Below are positions 48,560-56,637 of a DNA stretch of 64,000 nt, one piece after another. The stretch lies in the NCBI GenBank assembly GCA_009781175.1, contig WQYQ01000016.1, forward strand, positions 1 through 64,000, written 5' to 3'. The position numbers and the translations under genes were made by a program. The notes below the pieces were generated by a model that was not told the origin of the DNA, searched no databases, and worked only from the letters and a program-made list of their open reading frames with translations. How positions within the stretch are numbered: the stretch's first letter is position 1; every line of letters starts with the position of its first letter. Source of the DNA: Betaproteobacteria bacterium. Its GTDB lineage: Bacteria; Pseudomonadota; Gammaproteobacteria; Burkholderiales; Rhodocyclaceae.

Positions 48560-49633
48560 ATGCACACCCGCCGCACCACGCTGTCGAAATTTCTGATCGA
48601 ACAACTCAAGAATTCACCGGACGGCCAGGCGCTCGCTGCGTTGCTGGTCGACGTCTCCGCCGCGATCAAGGCGATCAGCGCGGCCGCCGGCAAGGGCGCG
48701 CTCGAAGGCAACGTGGGTTCGCTTGAGACGGTGAACGTGCAGGAAGAAGTGCAGAAACCGCTCGATGTGCTGACCAACCAGATCATGCTGCATCACTGCG
48801 ATTGGGGCGGCCTCGTCGCCGGCATGGCTTCCGAGGAGATGGAAAAGCCTTACGACATCCCCAACGAATACGCGCGCGGGTGTCATCTCCTGATATTCGA
48901 TCCGCTCGACGGCTCGTCCAATATCGACTTCAACGTCGCGGTCGGCACGATTTTCTCGGTGCTCAAGCACAACAAGGACACGCCGCCGACCGAAGCCGAT
49001 TACCTCCAGCCAGGCAATCGCCAGGTCGCGGCCGGCTATGCGATCTACGGGCCGGCGACCCTGCTGGTCCTCACGGTCGGCCAGGGCACGCACGGCTTCA
49101 CGCTCGACCGCGAAGTCGGCAATTTCGTGCTGACGCACCCGAATCTGCGCATCCCCGAGGAGACCGACCAGTTCGCGATCAACGCCTCGAACGAACGTTT
49201 CTGGGAACCGCCGATCCAGCGTTACGTCGAGGAATGCCGCGCCGGCAAGACCGGCCCGCGCGAGCGTGATTTCAATATGCGCTGGATCGCCTCGATGGTC
49301 GCCGACGTGCATCGCATCCTGCTGCGCGGCGGGGTGTTCACGTATCCGCGCGACAGTAAATCAAGCAAGAGCGGACGCTTGCGCCTGCTGTACGAAGCCA
49401 GCCCGATGGCGATGCTCGTCGAACAGGCCGGCGGCGCGGCATCGACGGGACGCGGCCGCCTGCTCGACGAGCCGCCGCAGGCGCTGCATCAGCGCGTTCC
49501 GGTCGTGCTCGGCTCGAAGAGTGAAGTCGAGCGCATCGAACGCTATCACCGCGAATTCGACGCGGGCACGGACAAGCCGTTCGTCTCGCCGCTGTTCAAC
49601 GAACGCTCGCTGTTCCGCAAGGAAGCCCGATAA
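48560..49633 (+). CDS. cbbF: Fructose-1,6-bisphosphatase class I
   Basis: The 357-residue phosphatase produces fructose 6-phosphate for RuBP regeneration. It has the metal-binding [17 protein letters not shown], the substrate segment [16 protein letters not shown] and [13 protein letters not shown]. It lies 10 bp after cbbX and 58 bp before cbbP. Confidence 0.95.
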   Translation: MHTRRTTLSKFLIEQLKNSPDGQALAALLVDVSAAIKAISAAAGKGALEGNVGSLETVNVQEEVQKPLDVLTNQIMLHHCDWGGLVAGMASEEMEKPYDIPNEYARGCHLLIFDPLDGSSNIDFNVAVGTIFSVLKHNKDTPPTEADYLQPGNRQVAAGYAIYGPATLLVLTVGQGTHGFTLDREVGNFVLTHPNLRIPEETDQFAINASNERFWEPPIQRYVEECRAGKTGPRERDFNMRWIASMVADVHRILLRGGVFTYPRDSKSSKSGRLRLLYEASPMAMLVEQAGGAASTGRGRLLDEPPQALHQRVPVVLGSKSEVERIERYHREFDAGTDKPFVSPLFNERSLFRKEAR

Positions 49634-49691
49634 GAACGATTTTCACCACATTAGCCCATTAAAAAAAACGCTCAGCCAAGGGGGGACAAGC

Positions 49692-50567
49692 ATGTCGACC
49701 AAACATCCAGTCATCGCGATCACGGGTTCTTCGGGCGCCGGCACGACGACCATCATGTCGAGCTTCATCAATATTTTCCGGCGCGAGAATCTGAATGCCT
49801 TTCTCGTCGAGGGCGATGCCTTTCACCGCTTCGACCGCATGGAAATGCGCCAGAAGATGGAAGAAGCGGAAGCCGCGGGCAACCGGCACTTCAGCCACTT
49901 CGGTCCCGAGGCGAATCTGTTCCGCGAACTCGAAGAGCTGTTCCGTAGTTACAGCGAAACCGGCACGGGCCGCTCGCGCAAATATCTGCACGATACGGCG
50001 GAGGCCGCACCGTATAAGCAGAAAGCGGGAACGTTCACGCCGTGGGAGGACGTGCCTCAGGGCTCCGATCTGCTGTTCTACGAAGGTCTGCATGGCTGCG
50101 CCGCGGACGGCGACGTCGACATTTCACGCCATGTCGATCTGCGCGTCGGCGTGGTGCCAATCATCAATCTCGAATGGATTCAGAAACTGCATCGTGACCA
50201 GAAGCTGCGCGGCTATTCGCAGGAAGCGGTGACCGACACCATCCTGCGCCGCATGCCTGATTACGTGAACCATATCTGTCCGCAGTTCGCGCGCACGCAT
50301 GTCAACTTCCAGCGCGTGCCCACCGTGGACACCTCCAATCCGTTCATCTCACGCGACATTCCGACGGCGGACGAGAGCTTCATCGTGATCCGTTTCGCCA
50401 ATCCGAAAGGCATCGATTTCCCGTATCTGTTGAGCATGCTGCACGACTCGTTCATGAGCCGCTCCAACACGATAGTCGCGCCGGGCGGAAAAATGGGCGT
50501 GGCGATGGAATTGATCTTCACGCCGCTGATCCTGCAACTGATGGACCGCAAACGCCGCGCCGGCTGA
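49692..50567 (+). CDS. cbbP: Phosphoribulokinase
   Basis: The 291-residue bacterial-type kinase makes RuBP from ribulose 5-phosphate. Motifs: P-loop-like GSSGAGTTTIMSSF, EGDAFHRFDR and LFYEGLHGC. AAGGGGGGACAAG precedes the ATG. With cbbL it defines the Calvin cycle in this organism. Confidence 0.97.
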   Translation: MSTKHPVIAITGSSGAGTTTIMSSFINIFRRENLNAFLVEGDAFHRFDRMEMRQKMEEAEAAGNRHFSHFGPEANLFRELEELFRSYSETGTGRSRKYLHDTAEAAPYKQKAGTFTPWEDVPQGSDLLFYEGLHGCAADGDVDISRHVDLRVGVVPIINLEWIQKLHRDQKLRGYSQEAVTDTILRRMPDYVNHICPQFARTHVNFQRVPTVDTSNPFISRDIPTADESFIVIRFANPKGIDFPYLLSMLHDSFMSRSNTIVAPGGKMGVAMELIFTPLILQLMDRKRRAG

Positions 50568-50607
50568 ACGGCCACCGCCACGATCGATAACGGAGATGCG
50601 ATAAAAA

Positions 50608-52644
50608 ATGAATGCAAAAACGAGCGAAGTCACCCAGCAGGATCTGACCAACGCGATCCGCTTCCTGGCCGCCGACGCAGTGCAGGCCGCAAATTCCGGC
50701 CACCCCGGTGCGCCGATGGGCATGGCCGAAATCGCGCTCGTGCTGTGGCGCAAGCACCTCAAGCACAACCCCGGCAATCCGCAGTGGCCCAACCGCGACC
50801 GCTTCGTGCTCTCGAACGGCCACGGCTCGATGCTGCTCTACGCGCTGCTGCACCTGACCGGCTACGACCTGCCGATCGACGAACTCAAGCGCTTCCGCCA
50901 ATTGCACAGCAAGACGCCGGGCCACCCGGAATACGGCATGACGCCCGGCGTCGAAACGACGACCGGCCCGCTCGGCCAGGGTCTCGCCAACGCCGTCGGC
51001 ATGGCGCTGGCCGAAGCCCTGCTTGCGCGTGAGTTCAACCGCGACGGGCACACGATCGTCGATCACCACAGCTACGTTTTCCTCGGCGACGGCTGCCTCA
51101 TGGAAGGCATCAGCCATGAGGTCGCCTCGCTCGCGGGCACGCTCAAGCTCGGCAAGCTGATCTGCTTCTACGACGACAACGGCATTTCGATCGACGGCCA
51201 TGTCGAACACTGGTTCGCCGACGATACGCCGCGCCGCTTCGAAGCCTACGGCTGGCATGTGGTGCGCGCTGTCGACGGCCACGACCCCGCCGCAATCGAG
51301 CGCGCGCTGGCCGAGGCCCAATCGGTCACGGGGAAACCGAGCCTGATCTGCTGCAAGACCGTCATCGGCAAGGGCGCGCCGACCAAGGCCGGCACGCACG
51401 ACGTGCATGGCGCGGCGCTCGGCCCGGACGAAATCGCCGCCGCGCGCGCCGAACTCAAATGGCCGCATGCGCCCTTCGTCATCCCGGATGCGGTCTACGC
51501 AAGCTGGAACGCACGTGAGGAAGGCGCGCAGCGCGAAACGCAATGGCAGCGCACCTTCGACGCCTATGCAGCAGCCTACCCCGAACTCGCCGCTGAATTC
51601 CGCCGCCGCATCGCTGGAGAATTGCCGCAAGGCTGGCAAGAATTCGTGCAGAAAAATCTCGCCGAAGTGCAGCAGGCCGCCGCGACGATCGCCACGCGCA
51701 AGGCTTCGCAGAACGCGCTGAACCTGCTCCAGCCGAAGCTGCCGGAACTGCTCGGCGGATCGGCCGACCTCACGGGCTCCAATCTGACGAATTTCCAGAA
51801 CGCGGTCGCGGTGCGCGCCGGCGAAACCGGCCCCAACGGCGGCAACCACATCAATTACGGTGTGCGTGAGTTTGGCATGAGCGCGATCATGAACGGCACC
51901 GCGCTGCATGGCGGCTACATCCCCTACGGCGGCACCTTCCTCACGTTTTCGGACTACAGCCGCAACGCAATCCGCATGGCCGCGCTGATGCGCCTGCGCG
52001 TGATCTTCGTGCTGACCCACGATTCGATCGGCCTCGGCGAGGACGGCCCGACGCATCAGCCGATCGAGCATGTCGCCAGCCTGCGCCTGATTCCGAACGT
52101 GCGCGTGCAGCGGCCCTGCGACGCCACCGAAACGCTCGCGGCCTGGACCGGCGCGCTCGACCACCACGACGGCCCGACCTGCCTGATTCTCTCGCGCCAG
52201 AACCTGCCCACGATTCCACGCACGCCGGAACAAGTCGCGCAGATCGCGCGCGGCGGCTATGTGCTGGCCGATGCCGAGGGCGGACGGCCCGACGCCATCG
52301 TCATCGCGACCGGTTCGGAAGTGGCGATTGCAATGCAGGCGCGCGCGACGCTGGCGAGCGAAGGCGTTCGCGTACGCGTCGTGTCGATGCCCTCGATTGA
52401 AATTTTCGACCAACAGAGCGCCGACTACCGCGCCAGCGTGTTGCCGGAAGGCATGCCGTGCATCGCCATTGAAGCCGGCGTCACCGCGTCCTGGCGTCAC
52501 CTCGTCGGCGCGCGGGGCCGCGTCATCGGCATCGAACGTTTCGGCGAATCCGCGCCGGCCGACAAGCTGTTTGAACTATTCGGCATCACCGCGGCGAACA
52601 TCGTCGCGCAGGCGCGCGAACTCATCGCCGGCAAGGCGAAGTAA
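50608..52644 (+). CDS. cbbT: Transketolase
   Basis: The 678-residue thiamine-diphosphate enzyme rearranges sugar phosphates during RuBP regeneration. It shows the N-terminal [12 protein letters not shown], the cofactor motif [15 protein letters not shown]...N and the pyrimidine-domain segment [13 protein letters not shown]. Full length, 40 bp after cbbP. The enzyme can also serve the pentose phosphate pathway. Confidence 0.96.
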   Translation: MNAKTSEVTQQDLTNAIRFLAADAVQAANSGHPGAPMGMAEIALVLWRKHLKHNPGNPQWPNRDRFVLSNGHGSMLLYALLHLTGYDLPIDELKRFRQLHSKTPGHPEYGMTPGVETTTGPLGQGLANAVGMALAEALLAREFNRDGHTIVDHHSYVFLGDGCLMEGISHEVASLAGTLKLGKLICFYDDNGISIDGHVEHWFADDTPRRFEAYGWHVVRAVDGHDPAAIERALAEAQSVTGKPSLICCKTVIGKGAPTKAGTHDVHGAALGPDEIAAARAELKWPHAPFVIPDAVYASWNAREEGAQRETQWQRTFDAYAAAYPELAAEFRRRIAGELPQGWQEFVQKNLAEVQQAAATIATRKASQNALNLLQPKLPELLGGSADLTGSNLTNFQNAVAVRAGETGPNGGNHINYGVREFGMSAIMNGTALHGGYIPYGGTFLTFSDYSRNAIRMAALMRLRVIFVLTHDSIGLGEDGPTHQPIEHVASLRLIPNVRVQRPCDATETLAAWTGALDHHDGPTCLILSRQNLPTIPRTPEQVAQIARGGYVLADAEGGRPDAIVIATGSEVAIAMQARATLASEGVRVRVVSMPSIEIFDQQSADYRASVLPEGMPCIAIEAGVTASWRHLVGARGRVIGIERFGESAPADKLFELFGITAANIVAQARELIAGKAK

Positions 52645-52692
52645 CGGAATCAGCGCCGAGCCACTTGCATTGAACACATAGGGAGAATTCCA

Positions 52693-53730
52693 ATGGCCTT
52701 CATCAGTCTGCGCCAACTGCTCGACCACGCCGCCGAGCATGGCTACGGCGTGCCCGCCTTCAACGTCAACAACCTCGAACAGATCCAGGCGATCATGCTG
52801 GCCGCGCAGGAGACCAACAGCCCGGTCATCCTGCAAGCGTCGGCCGGCGCGCGCAAATACGCCGGCGAGGCGTACCTGCGCCACATGGTGCTCGCCGCGG
52901 TCGAAGCGAACCCGGACATTCCGCTCGTGCTGCATCAGGATCACGGCGCTTCGCCGGGCGTCTGCCAAGCGTCCCTGGTTTCCGGCTTCACCTCGGTCAT
53001 GATGGACGGCTCGCTGCTCGAAGATCAGAAAACCCCGGCCAGCTACGAATACAACGTCGACATCACGCGCTTCGTCACGCGCATGGCGCACCCGGTCGGC
53101 GCTTCGGTCGAGGGCGAACTGGGCTGTCTCGGTTCACTCGAAACCGGCATGGCCGGGGAAGAGGACGGCGTCGGCGCCGAAGGCAAGCTCGACCATTCGC
53201 AACTGCTCACCGATCCCGACCAGGCCAAGGATTTCGTCGAAAGAACCCAGGTCGACGCGCTGGCGATCGCCATCGGCACCTCGCACGGAGCCTATAAATT
53301 CACGCGCAAACCGACCGGAGAAATCCTCGCCATCGACCGCATCCGCGCGATCCACGAGAAGATTCCGAACACGCATCTGGTCATGCACGGCTCCAGTTCG
53401 GTGCCGCAGGAATGGCTCGCGATCATTCGCGAATTCGGCGGCGACATCAAGGAAACCTACGGCGTGCCGGTCGAGGAAATCCAGCGCGGCATCAAGAACG
53501 GCGTGCGCAAAGTTAACATCGACACCGACATCCGCTTGGCGATGACGGGCGCGATGCGCCGAAGCTTCGCCGAGGACCGCAGCGAATTCGATCCGCGCAA
53601 AGCGCTCAAGGCGGCCACCGCCGCCGCGAAAGACATCTGCAAAGCGCGCTTCGTCGAGTTCGGCTGCGCAGGACAGGCCGCGAAGATCAAACCCCTGCCG
53701 CTTGAACAAATGGCGAAACGCTACAAGTAA
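52693..53730 (+). CDS. cbbA: Fructose-bisphosphate aldolase class II (Calvin-cycle type)
   Basis: The 345-residue zinc aldolase belongs to the CbbA subtype. Zinc ligands appear in [20 protein letters not shown] and [10 protein letters not shown], with the substrate loop [13 protein letters not shown]. Last gene of the operon, 48 bp after cbbT, followed by a terminator. Confidence 0.96.
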   Translation: MAFISLRQLLDHAAEHGYGVPAFNVNNLEQIQAIMLAAQETNSPVILQASAGARKYAGEAYLRHMVLAAVEANPDIPLVLHQDHGASPGVCQASLVSGFTSVMMDGSLLEDQKTPASYEYNVDITRFVTRMAHPVGASVEGELGCLGSLETGMAGEEDGVGAEGKLDHSQLLTDPDQAKDFVERTQVDALAIAIGTSHGAYKFTRKPTGEILAIDRIRAIHEKIPNTHLVMHGSSSVPQEWLAIIREFGGDIKETYGVPVEEIQRGIKNGVRKVNIDTDIRLAMTGAMRRSFAEDRSEFDPRKALKAATAAAKDICKARFVEFGCAGQAAKIKPLPLEQMAKRYK

Positions 53731-53796
53731 TTGTTGGCCCGCATAGAGCGGGGCCTGCGCTCGGCTCACGCTCAACGCCATTCCGCATCATTTCAT

Positions 53797-53822
53797 AGGC
53801 CCTGCTTCATCGGGCCTTTTTC
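53797..53822 (+). terminator. Terminator of the cbb operon
   Basis: The stem AGGCCC/GGGCCT with a nine-base loop is followed by TTTTT. It lies 67 bp after the cbbA stop. Confidence 0.85.
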
Positions 53823-54050
53823 CATTCAGGGAACAGGTTTTCACCATCCAAGGCCTGGGCTAGGCGCCGCTGTTCCGGCGGAACACGGAACTTACCGTCA
53901 GTAAATCACCCCAAGCTGAAGCTTGGAGCTTCTTCGCCATGAGCTTGCTCTCGACTCATGGTCATCAATCCGTCATCGGCCTGTCACGCGCCTGTCGCCC
54001 CACGTGGTAAAACTAATGCGACTTCGACTACCCGATCGGAAATCCGACCT
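53823..54050. repeat. Intergenic region with inverted copy of the GCC/hairpin repeat
   Basis: An inverted partial copy occupies about 53907-53963. On the reverse strand it reads CATGAGTCGAGAGC, CTCATGGCGAAGAAGC and CCAAGCTTCAGCTTGGGG. The remainder contains only the leader of the acyltransferase gene. Confidence 0.6.
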
Positions 54051-54857
54051 ATGCGAAATTCGTCGATACTTCATCCGTCGTCTGCGCTGCCTGAATCCCC
54101 CGCTCTTCGCCCGACGCATGCCGCGGAACCCGCCGCAGAGGCAAACCGCCTGCTGATTACCTGGGCGCGCAACGCAAGCGAACTGCGTGAAGCGCAACGG
54201 CTGCGCTATCAGATTTTCGGTGAAGAAATGGGCGCCCGCCTGAGCGGCCCGGCCGGCATCGACGTCGATCCTTTCGACGAGTGGTGCGACCATCTGCTGA
54301 TCCGCGATCCCGATACGCTGAACGTTGTCGGCACCTATCGCATCCTGCCGCCACATCAAGCCAACCGCTTCGGACGGCTGTACTCCGAAAGCGAATTCGA
54401 TATTTCGCGCCTGACGCATCTGCGCGCGAAAATGGTCGAAGTCGGCCGTTCCTGCGTGCACCCGGATTACCGCAACGGCCAGGTGATTCTGTCGCTATGG
54501 AGCGGGCTCGCCGTCTATATGCAACAGCACGGCTATGAGACCATGCTTGGCTGCGCCAGCGTCGCGATGATGGACGGCGGTCATTATGCAGCGGACCTCT
54601 ACCGCTCCCTGCGCGCCGCTGAGCTGGCTGCGCCCGAATATCGCGCATTCCCGCATACCCCGCTGCCGGTCGACGAACTGCAAACCGGCGCAGTTGTCGC
54701 ACCGCCGCCGCTCATCAAAGGTTATCTGCGGATCGGCGCGAAAATCTGCGGCGCACCCGCCTGGGACCCCGATTTCAATACCGCGGACTTCCTTACGCTG
54801 TTTCGCCTGTCGGAAATCAATAAGCGTTACGCGCGCCATTTCCTCGGCAACATATAA
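54051..54857 (+). CDS. OlsB-like acyltransferase (GNAT, hemolysin-like)
   Basis: The 268-residue protein belongs to the ornithine N-acyltransferase/hemolysin family. Typical blocks are RLRYQIFGEEMGA, DPFDEWCDHLLIRD, EVGRSCVHPDYRNG and the late segment PPLIKGYLRIGAKICGAPAWD. Such enzymes attach 3-hydroxyacyl chains to ornithine for ornithine lipids. The O-acyltransferase OlsA is not adjacent, so the assignment to OlsB is by family. An upstream start at 53958 would add a low-complexity N-terminus. Confidence 0.8.
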   Translation: MRNSSILHPSSALPESPALRPTHAAEPAAEANRLLITWARNASELREAQRLRYQIFGEEMGARLSGPAGIDVDPFDEWCDHLLIRDPDTLNVVGTYRILPPHQANRFGRLYSESEFDISRLTHLRAKMVEVGRSCVHPDYRNGQVILSLWSGLAVYMQQHGYETMLGCASVAMMDGGHYAADLYRSLRAAELAAPEYRAFPHTPLPVDELQTGAVVAPPPLIKGYLRIGAKICGAPAWDPDFNTADFLTLFRLSEINKRYARHFLGNI

Positions 54858-55042
54858 GAAGCCCGCCCCAAACGGGGTGATGTGATCTCCGGCAGCGGCT
54901 TGACCAAAAGCCAACGATGATGCTATTACCTTCAGCCATCGAGTGCTTCACCTGCGCGCGACCCAATCGGAACACCACACAGCATCAATTGGAATACCCG
55001 CGCGCGACCGTCGGAATCCACACCTTTTACAGGAGAGCTGCA

Positions 55043-55558
55043 ATGAGTGATCTCGTCGTAATTGCGTTTCCCACCGAAGCGAAAGCGGAAGAAGTCCGCC
55101 AAAAGCTGCTGTCAATGCAGAAAGAGTATCTGCTCGAACTTGGCGACGCGGTGATCGCCGTGAAGGATGACAAAGGCACCGTCAAGCTGAACCAGCTTAT
55201 CAATACCACTACGGTTGGTGCGGTTTCAGGAACCTTCTGGGGCGCGCTGATCGGCCTGATCTTCCTGATGCCGCTTGTCGGCGCCGCCGTGGGCGCCGCC
55301 TCCGGCGCCATAGGCGGCGCTTTGACGGACGTCGGCATCAACGACAAATGGATGAAGGAAACTGCTGCCAGCATTCAGCCGGGCGGAGCAGCGCTATTCG
55401 TGCTGATCCGCAAGCTCACGACGGACAAAGTACTGGAGGGGCTCCAAGGTGAGGGAGGCACGGTGATGAAAACCTCATTCGACCATACCAAGGAAGCGGC
55501 GCTGCGCGCGGCTCTGGCCGGCGTCGAAACAGCGGTGTCCGATTCTTCCCATACTTGA
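55043..55558 (+). CDS. DUF1269 membrane protein
   Basis: The 171-residue protein begins MSDLVVIAFPTEAKAEEVR and has a central glycine-zipper membrane segment (FLMPLVGAAVGAASGAIGGA), the DUF1269 layout. The function is unknown. ACAGGAGAG precedes the ATG at 55043. It is the last chromosomal gene before the integrative element, whose left att repeat begins 4 bp after its stop. Confidence 0.85.
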   Translation: MSDLVVIAFPTEAKAEEVRQKLLSMQKEYLLELGDAVIAVKDDKGTVKLNQLINTTTVGAVSGTFWGALIGLIFLMPLVGAAVGAASGAIGGALTDVGINDKWMKETAASIQPGGAALFVLIRKLTTDKVLEGLQGEGGTVMKTSFDHTKEAALRAALAGVETAVSDSSHT

Positions 55559-55561
55559 TTT

Positions 55562-55668
55562 GCCGGCGGCCATCCAGCAAGAAAAAAACCAGAACCCTTG
55601 ATAACGCTGGGAGTTCTGGCTTTCTTTGGACTTGCTTGGACTGCTATCTGGTGCCGGGACGGGACTCA
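55562..55668. repeat. attL: left att repeat of the integrative element
   Basis: This stretch repeats the 3' end and downstream flank of the tRNA-Leu gene at 63.4 kb. Positions 55596-55654 are identical over 59 bp to 63382-63440, and similarity continues on both sides with small changes. It contains the terminator-like hairpin (CAGAAC/GTTCTG) and ends with a degraded tRNA 3' segment CGGGACGGGACTCAAAC. It is not a functional tRNA. Confidence 0.85.
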
Positions 55669-55723
55669 AACAATCTATGCAAACTCGCATGGTTGCGTGG
55701 CTTCTATTTTTTCTCATTTCTTG

Positions 55724-55770
55724 ATGCCCCCAAAATGCCCCCAAAACAACCCGGATGTAACTGGATGTAT
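55724..55770. repeat. Left arm-type repeats of the element
   Basis: Two tandem 11-bp copies of ATGCCCCCAAA (from 55724 and 55735) are followed by two GGATGTA copies about 11 bp apart. The same ATGCCCCC core occurs three times beside the integrase at the other end (63280-63323), as expected for integrase arm-binding sites. Confidence 0.6.
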
Positions 55771-55807
55771 TCGGACTAATCTGGATAGGTTTGCACGTAT
55801 TCCTCGC

Positions 55808-56131
55808 TCACTCTTCAAACACGGCGGTCGGCAACCCACGGCGTTTGAGTTCCTCGATAAGCGCTTCGCCGGACAGGCTCACCTCAACCGGTGGCGTTGC
55901 GATGCCGTCACCGGTCACCTCAACCGCTTGCTGTGGTTTCCCGAAGCCTCTATCGAGCAACGCATTTGCCGCACTTATACGGGCCGCAGGCGGTGCACTT
56001 TCGTCGTTCATGATGTCCGCCAGCACCGCGACGGCTCCGGGTCCGTGCGGGCTTGCAAGTGCCTTGATTTCGCGGGTTGCTATGTTGGCCGTTCCGGCTT
56101 TGCGGCCCCCGGTTTTCTTTCCAATCGCCAT
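55808..56131 (-). CDS. Small phage-like protein, unrecognised
   Basis: This 107-residue protein starts GKKTGGRKAGTANIATREI, a basic N-terminus of the type seen in small phage terminase-like or DNA-binding proteins, followed by an acidic helix-rich part. No catalytic motif is visible. It is the distal gene of the element's leftward transcript and abuts the next gene (its start is 1 bp from that stop). Confidence 0.6.
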   Translation of the reverse strand: MAIGKKTGGRKAGTANIATREIKALASPHGPGAVAVLADIMNDESAPPAARISAANALLDRGFGKPQQAVEVTGDGIATPPVEVSLSGEALIEELKRRGLPTAVFEE

Positions 56132-56377
56132 CTATTTACCTCTAAAGTAGATCAGGGTTTCTCTCTCACCGGCGCGCAATCCGGCTCGCCCCAGGAAATA
56201 CGCACGGGCTTCGGCGTCGCGCCGGCAAGCTGCCAGCACTTCGGCGATGATTTCCGGTGTACGCTCGCCGATAGCATCAAGCCAAGCGCACACCTCGGCC
56301 TCTTCACGCGACAGCCCGCCATCAAACTCCAGGATTGCCGCCCGTTCCTCGAAGGCTTCGCGGTCAATCTCGTTCAT
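56132..56377 (-). CDS. Small element protein with acidic helical domain
   Basis: Starting at the ATG at 56377, this gives 81 residues opening MNEIDREAFEERAAILEFDG, with DGGLSREEAEVCAW. That short helical block is common in proteins near phage primases. The frame stays open back to 56638, where an ATG overlaps the primase stop. The extra 87 codons are low-complexity and coincide with the iteron cluster, so I prefer the short form. Function unknown. Confidence 0.5.
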   Translation of the reverse strand: MNEIDREAFEERAAILEFDGGLSREEAEVCAWLDAIGERTPEIIAEVLAACRRDAEARAYFLGRAGLRAGERETLIYFRGK

Positions 56378-56388
56378 GTGTTTTTTCG

Positions 56389-56604
56389 GTGGGACAAGTG
56401 GGACGGGTGGGACAACCGCATGAATACTGGGTTTGCAGCGTCCCACCTTGTTTTGTCCGGGGTGGGACACTTCCGCCCGCTCCGCCTGCTTTTCGGCCAA
56501 GGGGGCATAGGCTTGTCCCACCGTGTCCCCCCTGTTTTTTATATCGGTGGGACGGCTCAAAGCCGCGTGGTTACTGGCTGTCCCCTGTGTCCCACTTGTC
56601 CCAC
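56389..56604. other. Iteron cluster, candidate replication origin of the element
   Basis: Nine exact copies of the heptamer GTGGGAC occur in 216 bp. Five are on the + strand (56389, 56398, 56407, 56462, 56547) and four on the other (56440, 56515, 56589, 56598), plus imperfect copies such as GTCCCCC near 56525. The first three and the last two are spaced exactly 9 bp. The cluster lies right after the primase-helicase gene, as expected for an origin recognised by the element's own primase. Confidence 0.6.
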
Positions 56605-56637
56605 CGTTTTTTGATAGTAAAGCGAAATTGAGCCGCA

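Noticed and set aside
50518..52500. A 660-codon open frame on the reverse strand of the transketolase gene
   Set aside because: It is a GC-rich shadow of cbbT with no ribosome site and no domain features. The transketolase frame has full-length family motifs.
55651..55675. A second tRNA-Leu-like segment at the left att site
   Set aside because: Only the 3' quarter of the tRNA is present, with a deletion and a substitution, so it is an att remnant and not a gene.
56378..56637. N-terminal extension of the small ORF (56132-56377) across the iteron cluster
   Set aside because: The extra 87 codons are low-complexity and follow the GTGGGAC repeats. The family-like block starts at the internal ATG. 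It cannot be excluded completely because an ATG overlaps the primase stop.
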